Positions 5,155 through 7,572 of a stretch of DNA of 7,572 nt are shown in pieces. The DNA is from Chitinophagaceae bacterium (GTDB taxonomy: Bacteria; Bacteroidota; Bacteroidia; Chitinophagales; Chitinophagaceae). The DNA is taken from contig CANEWV010000072.1 of assembly GCA_947442905.1 (NCBI GenBank), forward strand, positions 1 to 7,572, in the 5' to 3' direction. Each line of letters starts with the position of its first letter. The stretch's first letter is position 1. The notes beneath the pieces are model-generated. The model was given only the letters and a program-made list of their open reading frames with translations. It had not been told where the DNA came from and did no database searches. The position numbers and the translations under genes are program-made.

Positions 5155-6003
5155 ATGCAAACAGACGAACAACTTAAAGAGATCGTAAAAAATAAATACA
5201 GCGAAATAGCTTTACAAGACAAAGAAACAAATATGTCATCTTGTTGCGGAGCGGGCGGCTGTTCAACAGAGGTATACAACATCATGTCTGAAGATTATAC
5301 TACACTTGGTGGTTATACTGCAGATGCAGATTTAGGTTTAGGATGTGGTTTGCCTACACAGTTTGCACGTATCAAAAAAGGTGATGTAGTTATTGATTTA
5401 GGAAGTGGTGCAGGTAATGACTGTTTTATTGCCAGACATGAAACGGGTGAAACGGGTAAAGTTATTGGAATAGACTTTACACCTGCCATGATAAATAAAG
5501 CGCGTGCTAATGCAGAAGCGCGTGGGTTTAACAATGTAGAATTTAGACAAGGAGATATTGAAAATATGCCTATCACTTCTAATGTTGCAGATGTGATTGT
5601 GAGTAATTGCGTTTTAAATTTAGTGCCTAATAAACATGGCGTATTTACAGAAATGTTTAGGGTTTTAAAACCAGGTGGACATTTTAGTATTAGCGATGTT
5701 GTGCTTGTTGGTGCGCTACCAGAAGGCTTACGTAAAGACGCTGAAATGTATGCTGGATGTGTATCTGGGGCGATTCAAAAAAATGTATACATGGAATTAA
5801 TTGATGCAACTGGGTTTGAAAACGTAACGATTCAAAAAGAAAAAGCCATTGTAATTCCTGATGATATTTTAGTAAACTATTTATCTGCTGAAGAAATTGC
5901 TGCATTTAAATCTGGTAGCACCGGAATTATGAGCATCACCGTTTTTGCACAAAAACCATTAGAAAATAAAACAGCTTGTGTGCCAGGTGGCGGCTGTTGT
6001 TAA
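5155..6003 (+). CDS. arsM: Arsenite S-adenosylmethionine methyltransferase
   Basis: This 282-residue enzyme is of the ArsM/AS3MT type, methylating As(III) with SAM to mono- and further methylated arsenicals in the cytoplasm. The SAM motif is DLGSGAGND at 81-89, with the acidic position in GIDFTPAM at 105-112. The conserved arsenic-binding cysteines are visible: Cys64 in LGLGCGLP, Cys152 in SNCVLNLVP and Cys202 in AGCVSGA. An N-terminal cysteine cluster (SCCGAGGC, 29-36) and a C-terminal one (CVPGGGCC, 275-282) add possible arsenic-binding or delivery sites. The N-terminus KEIVKNKYSEIAL is typical of bacterial ArsM, so ATG 5155 is preferred to the internal Met27. It lies 16 nt after arsR and 10 nt before arsC, consistent with one operon under ArsR control. 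Which products form cannot be read from sequence. Confidence 0.93.
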   Translation: MQTDEQLKEIVKNKYSEIALQDKETNMSSCCGAGGCSTEVYNIMSEDYTTLGGYTADADLGLGCGLPTQFARIKKGDVVIDLGSGAGNDCFIARHETGETGKVIGIDFTPAMINKARANAEARGFNNVEFRQGDIENMPITSNVADVIVSNCVLNLVPNKHGVFTEMFRVLKPGGHFSISDVVLVGALPEGLRKDAEMYAGCVSGAIQKNVYMELIDATGFENVTIQKEKAIVIPDDILVNYLSAEEIAAFKSGSTGIMSITVFAQKPLENKTACVPGGGCC

Positions 6004-6013
6004 AATGCGATCT

Positions 6014-6427
6014 ATGAAAAATATTTTAGTATTATGTACTGGCAATAGTTGCCGAAGTCAAATAGCGCATGGTTATTTACAGGCTTTTGCTGCAGATAAA
6101 GCAAAGGTGTACAGTGCAGGTGTAGAAACCCATGGTGTTAATCCAAGGGCCATTCAAACCATGAAAGAAGATGGTATTGACATTTCATCAAACACGTCTA
6201 ACAATGTTTTGGAATACACGGGTATTCCTTTTGATTTTGTGATTACGGTTTGTGATCATGCAAAAGAAGTTTGTCCATACTATCCAAGTAACGCAGAAAA
6301 GTTTCATTATAATTTCCCGGATCCAGCAAAAGCAGTTGGTACCGAAGAAGAAATTACTAGATCCTTTACCGAAGTGCGTGAGATGATAAAAAAATACTGT
6401 TTACAATTTGTAAAAGAACATATATGA
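6014..6427 (+). CDS. arsC: Arsenate reductase, thioredoxin-coupled LMW-phosphatase type
   Basis: This 137-residue enzyme reduces As(V) to As(III) in the cytoplasm. It has the low-molecular-weight tyrosine phosphatase fold with the P-loop CTGNSCR, nucleophile Cys8 and Arg14. The redox relay cysteines are Cys80 and Cys87 in VCDHAKEVCP, 72 and 79 residues after the nucleophile, the same spacing as Cys10, Cys82 and Cys89 of the pI258/Bacillus ArsC. Asp103 in NFPDPAKA is the usual acid residue. The full set of three cysteines distinguishes it from plain phosphatases and from the glutaredoxin-type ArsC. ATG 6014 gives the standard MKNILVLCTGNSCRS start. In-frame ATGs at 6005 and, inside arsM, at 5978 would add residues that do not look conserved. 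The stop overlaps the next gene's ATG (ATGA). Its As(III) product is the substrate of the preceding arsM product. Confidence 0.93.
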   Translation: MKNILVLCTGNSCRSQIAHGYLQAFAADKAKVYSAGVETHGVNPRAIQTMKEDGIDISSNTSNNVLEYTGIPFDFVITVCDHAKEVCPYYPSNAEKFHYNFPDPAKAVGTEEEITRSFTEVREMIKKYCLQFVKEHI

Positions 6428-7077
6428 ATGAGCTAACTGCACTAGTTATTGGTGCAACTGGCGCTACAGGATCAGCGCTTGTAATACAATTACTAGAAGA
6501 CAGCCGTTTTAAAAGCGTGGTTGTGTTTTCTAGAAGTGCAATTAGTATTACGCATGCTAAATTAACCTGCCATATTGTAGATTTTAATAACCCACAACTG
6601 TGGGCAGATTTAGTAAAAGGAGACGTACTCTTTTCCGCACTTGCTACTACGCTAAAACAGGCCGGTAGTCAAAAAGAACAATACAAAATTGATTATACCT
6701 ATCAATACCAAACAGCTGAAACGGCTGCTAATAATGGTGTTGAGGCTTATGTGTTGGTGTCTGCAATGGGTGCCAATGAAAATTCGATGCTATTTTACCC
6801 ACGCATTAAAGGGCAACTCGATAAAGCCGTTGCTAGCTTACCATTTAAGCAAATCCATATTTTTAGACCTGGATTTTTGCTAAGGCAGCCTGATAAAATA
6901 AGGCCTATGGAAAAATTGGGTATCGCAATCATCCATGGTTTTAATAAACTGGGTTTATTAAAAAGCCAAAAAGCACTTCCGGTTGAGGTACTCGCACAAA
7001 AAATGCGCGATGTATTGTTTAAACCAACCACAACAAATTTTCAAGTGTATTCTTTGGATTCAATATTTGATTTGTAG
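6424..7077 (+). CDS. Atypical SDR / NAD(P)-binding Rossmann protein, HTATIP2/YraR-like
   Basis: This 217-residue Rossmann-fold protein has the dinucleotide-binding glycines Gly10-x2-Gly13-x2-Gly16 (GATGATG) after a short first strand. SR at 36-37 after strand 2 may favour NADP. Ser113 in VSAMGA and Tyr125-x3-Lys129 (YPRIK) give the Ser-Tyr-Lys set of the SDR superfamily, and FRPGFLL (147-153) is the usual substrate-domain strand of the atypical group that includes HTATIP2/TIP30 and bacterial YraR. It probably binds NAD(P)H in the cytoplasm; its substrate is unknown. Its start codon overlaps the arsC stop by 4 nt (ATGA), which implies translational coupling and links it to the arsenic genes, though such proteins also occur in many other contexts. 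No arsenic-specific feature such as paired cysteines is seen in it. Confidence 0.85.
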   Translation: MNELTALVIGATGATGSALVIQLLEDSRFKSVVVFSRSAISITHAKLTCHIVDFNNPQLWADLVKGDVLFSALATTLKQAGSQKEQYKIDYTYQYQTAETAANNGVEAYVLVSAMGANENSMLFYPRIKGQLDKAVASLPFKQIHIFRPGFLLRQPDKIRPMEKLGIAIIHGFNKLGLLKSQKALPVEVLAQKMRDVLFKPTTTNFQVYSLDSIFDL

Positions 7078-7171
7078 TATCTAACTACTTCAAATAGTGT
7101 AGCAATCATCATGAGATTGTCATATTTAAATTAAAGGGGTATAAATAAACAATTTCCAACAGTTCTTGTTT

Positions 7172-7179
7172 TAATTTCG
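7172..7179 (+). promoter_or_regulatory. Possible -7 element upstream of the DUF3050 gene
   Basis: TAATTTCG matches the Bacteroidota -7 consensus TAnnTTTG in all but one fixed base and lies 28 nt before the ATG at 7208. No clear TTTG is found at the usual distance upstream; only TTT at 7153-7155 is near. The surrounding gap (7078-7207, 130 nt) also holds a weak five-base stem (CAATC 7103-7107 with GATTG 7115-7119) without a T-run. I see no gene in it. Confidence 0.25.
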
Positions 7180-7207
7180 CGGCTTATTATAAAAATCGCG
7201 ATATCTC

Positions 7208-7572
7208 ATGGAACCATTTGTTCAACAATTAAAGTCTGCCATTGAGCCAGTAAGAAATAATTTATTGGCACATCCAGTATATAGTCAGATCCAAGATTTA
7301 CAGGGGTTACAACGTTTTTCTGAAACCCATGTTTTTGCGGTATGGGATTTTATGAGTTTGTTAAAATCGTTACAAATTGGATTGACCTCTGTAACACTAC
7401 CTTGGGTGCCTGTTGGAAATGCAGATACCAGATATTTAATCAATGAAATTGTTTTAGGTGAAGAGTCAGATGTAGATGAAGCAGGTAATAGAATTAGTCA
7501 TTTCGAACTTTACCTGAAAGCGATGCAGCAAATGGGTGCATCTACAAATGTTATTGAAACCATCATTGCTCA
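7208..7572 (+). CDS. DUF3050-family protein (3' truncated by window edge)
   Basis: An open frame of 121 codons runs from ATG 7208 off the right end. I recognise the DUF3050 pattern from [13 protein letters not shown] (41-53), [12 protein letters not shown] (59-70), [11 protein letters not shown] (78-88) and [10 protein letters not shown] (97-106), which are the family's strongly conserved blocks. The helical layout with His41, Asp47, Glu80, Glu85-Glu86, His98 and Glu100 suggests a heme-oxygenase-like bundle that may bind a metal; that part is inference. Full-length members are about 230-270 residues, so roughly half is visible. It is separated from the arsenic cluster by 130 nt and probably has its own promoter, so a functional link to arsenic is not implied. 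No signal peptide is seen. Confidence 0.85.
   Translation, partial: MEPFVQQLKSAIEPVRNNLLAHPVYSQIQDLQGLQRFSETHVFAVWDFMSLLKSLQIGLTSVTLPWVPVGNADTRYLINEIVLGEESDVDEAGNRISHFELYLKAMQQMGASTNVIETIIA

Noticed and set aside
5313..5576. Open frame on the minus strand inside arsM
   Set aside because: It lies wholly within a well-supported gene, has no recognisable domain and its residue pattern looks like antisense of conserved motifs.
5978..6013. Longer arsC start at 5978 inside arsM
   Set aside because: It adds twelve residues unlike any ArsC N-terminus and overlaps the conserved cysteine tail of arsM; ATG 6014 gives the standard start.
7103..7119. CAATC/GATTG stem as a terminator of the arsenic cluster
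   Set aside because: Five weak base pairs, a seven-base loop and no T-run after it; too weak to call.
7195..7202. ATCGCGAT palindrome just before the DUF3050 gene, sharing bases with the arsR operator arms
   Set aside because: Only 8 bp with no spacer, and the flanks do not extend the symmetry, so it does not match the 26-bp operator layout.
1..7572. CRISPR array, tRNA, rRNA, insertion sequence or phage element
   Set aside because: No spaced direct repeats, cloverleaf-like sequence, transposase-like frame or terminal inverted repeats were seen on either strand by eye.

Overview
The window looks like chromosomal DNA of a Bacteroidota bacterium, probably near the Chitinophagaceae or Sphingobacteria. 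The DNA is AT-rich. Start codons follow A-rich stretches rather than clear Shine-Dalgarno sites. Several proteins (a YdeI-CDGSH fusion, a DUF3050 protein, an ArsR with paired cysteines) resemble types I associate with that phylum. This placement rests on sequence style and protein resemblance, not on a marker gene.

Layout. Positions 1-61 hold the last codons of a rightward gene cut by the window edge. It converges on a leftward DUF1801/YdeI-like protein (69-704) with a C-terminal CDGSH iron-sulfur motif, and an AT-rich hairpin between them may terminate both. A rightward gene (755-2119) encodes a glutamate-racemase-like enzyme with an N-terminal signal peptide, which is unexpected for a normally cytoplasmic family. 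It overlaps tail to tail with a leftward three-gene cluster (4348 to 2086): an exported beta-lactamase-family serine hydrolase, a METTL21/MT16-type methyltransferase, and a small uncharacterised protein with a HDLCHYAIE motif. The last two have no usable ATG near their N-termini and appear to start at TTG or GTG.

The right half is a rightward arsenic cluster (4413-7077): a small four-helix membrane protein, an ArsR-family repressor, an ArsM-type arsenite S-adenosylmethionine methyltransferase, a thioredoxin-type (pI258-like) arsenate reductase, and an atypical short-chain-dehydrogenase-like protein. The last two share an ATGA overlap. A 26-bp palindrome with one mismatched pair ends on the first base of the arsR start codon and is the obvious candidate ArsR operator. 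The inferred logic is that ArsC reduces As(V) to As(III), ArsM methylates As(III), and ArsR senses As(III) and releases the operator. No recognisable arsenite efflux pump (ArsB, Acr3, ArsA) lies in the window. After about 130 bp of intergenic DNA, a DUF3050-family gene begins at 7208 and runs off the right edge.

Most of the window is recognisable housekeeping or accessory metabolism. No mobile element, CRISPR array, tRNA or rRNA was seen. The items most worth a second look are the exported, insertion-bearing racemase, the operator-start-codon overlap, the three cysteine pairs in ArsR, and the uncharacterised HDLCHYAIE protein lying in the same reading frame as the methyltransferase upstream of it.
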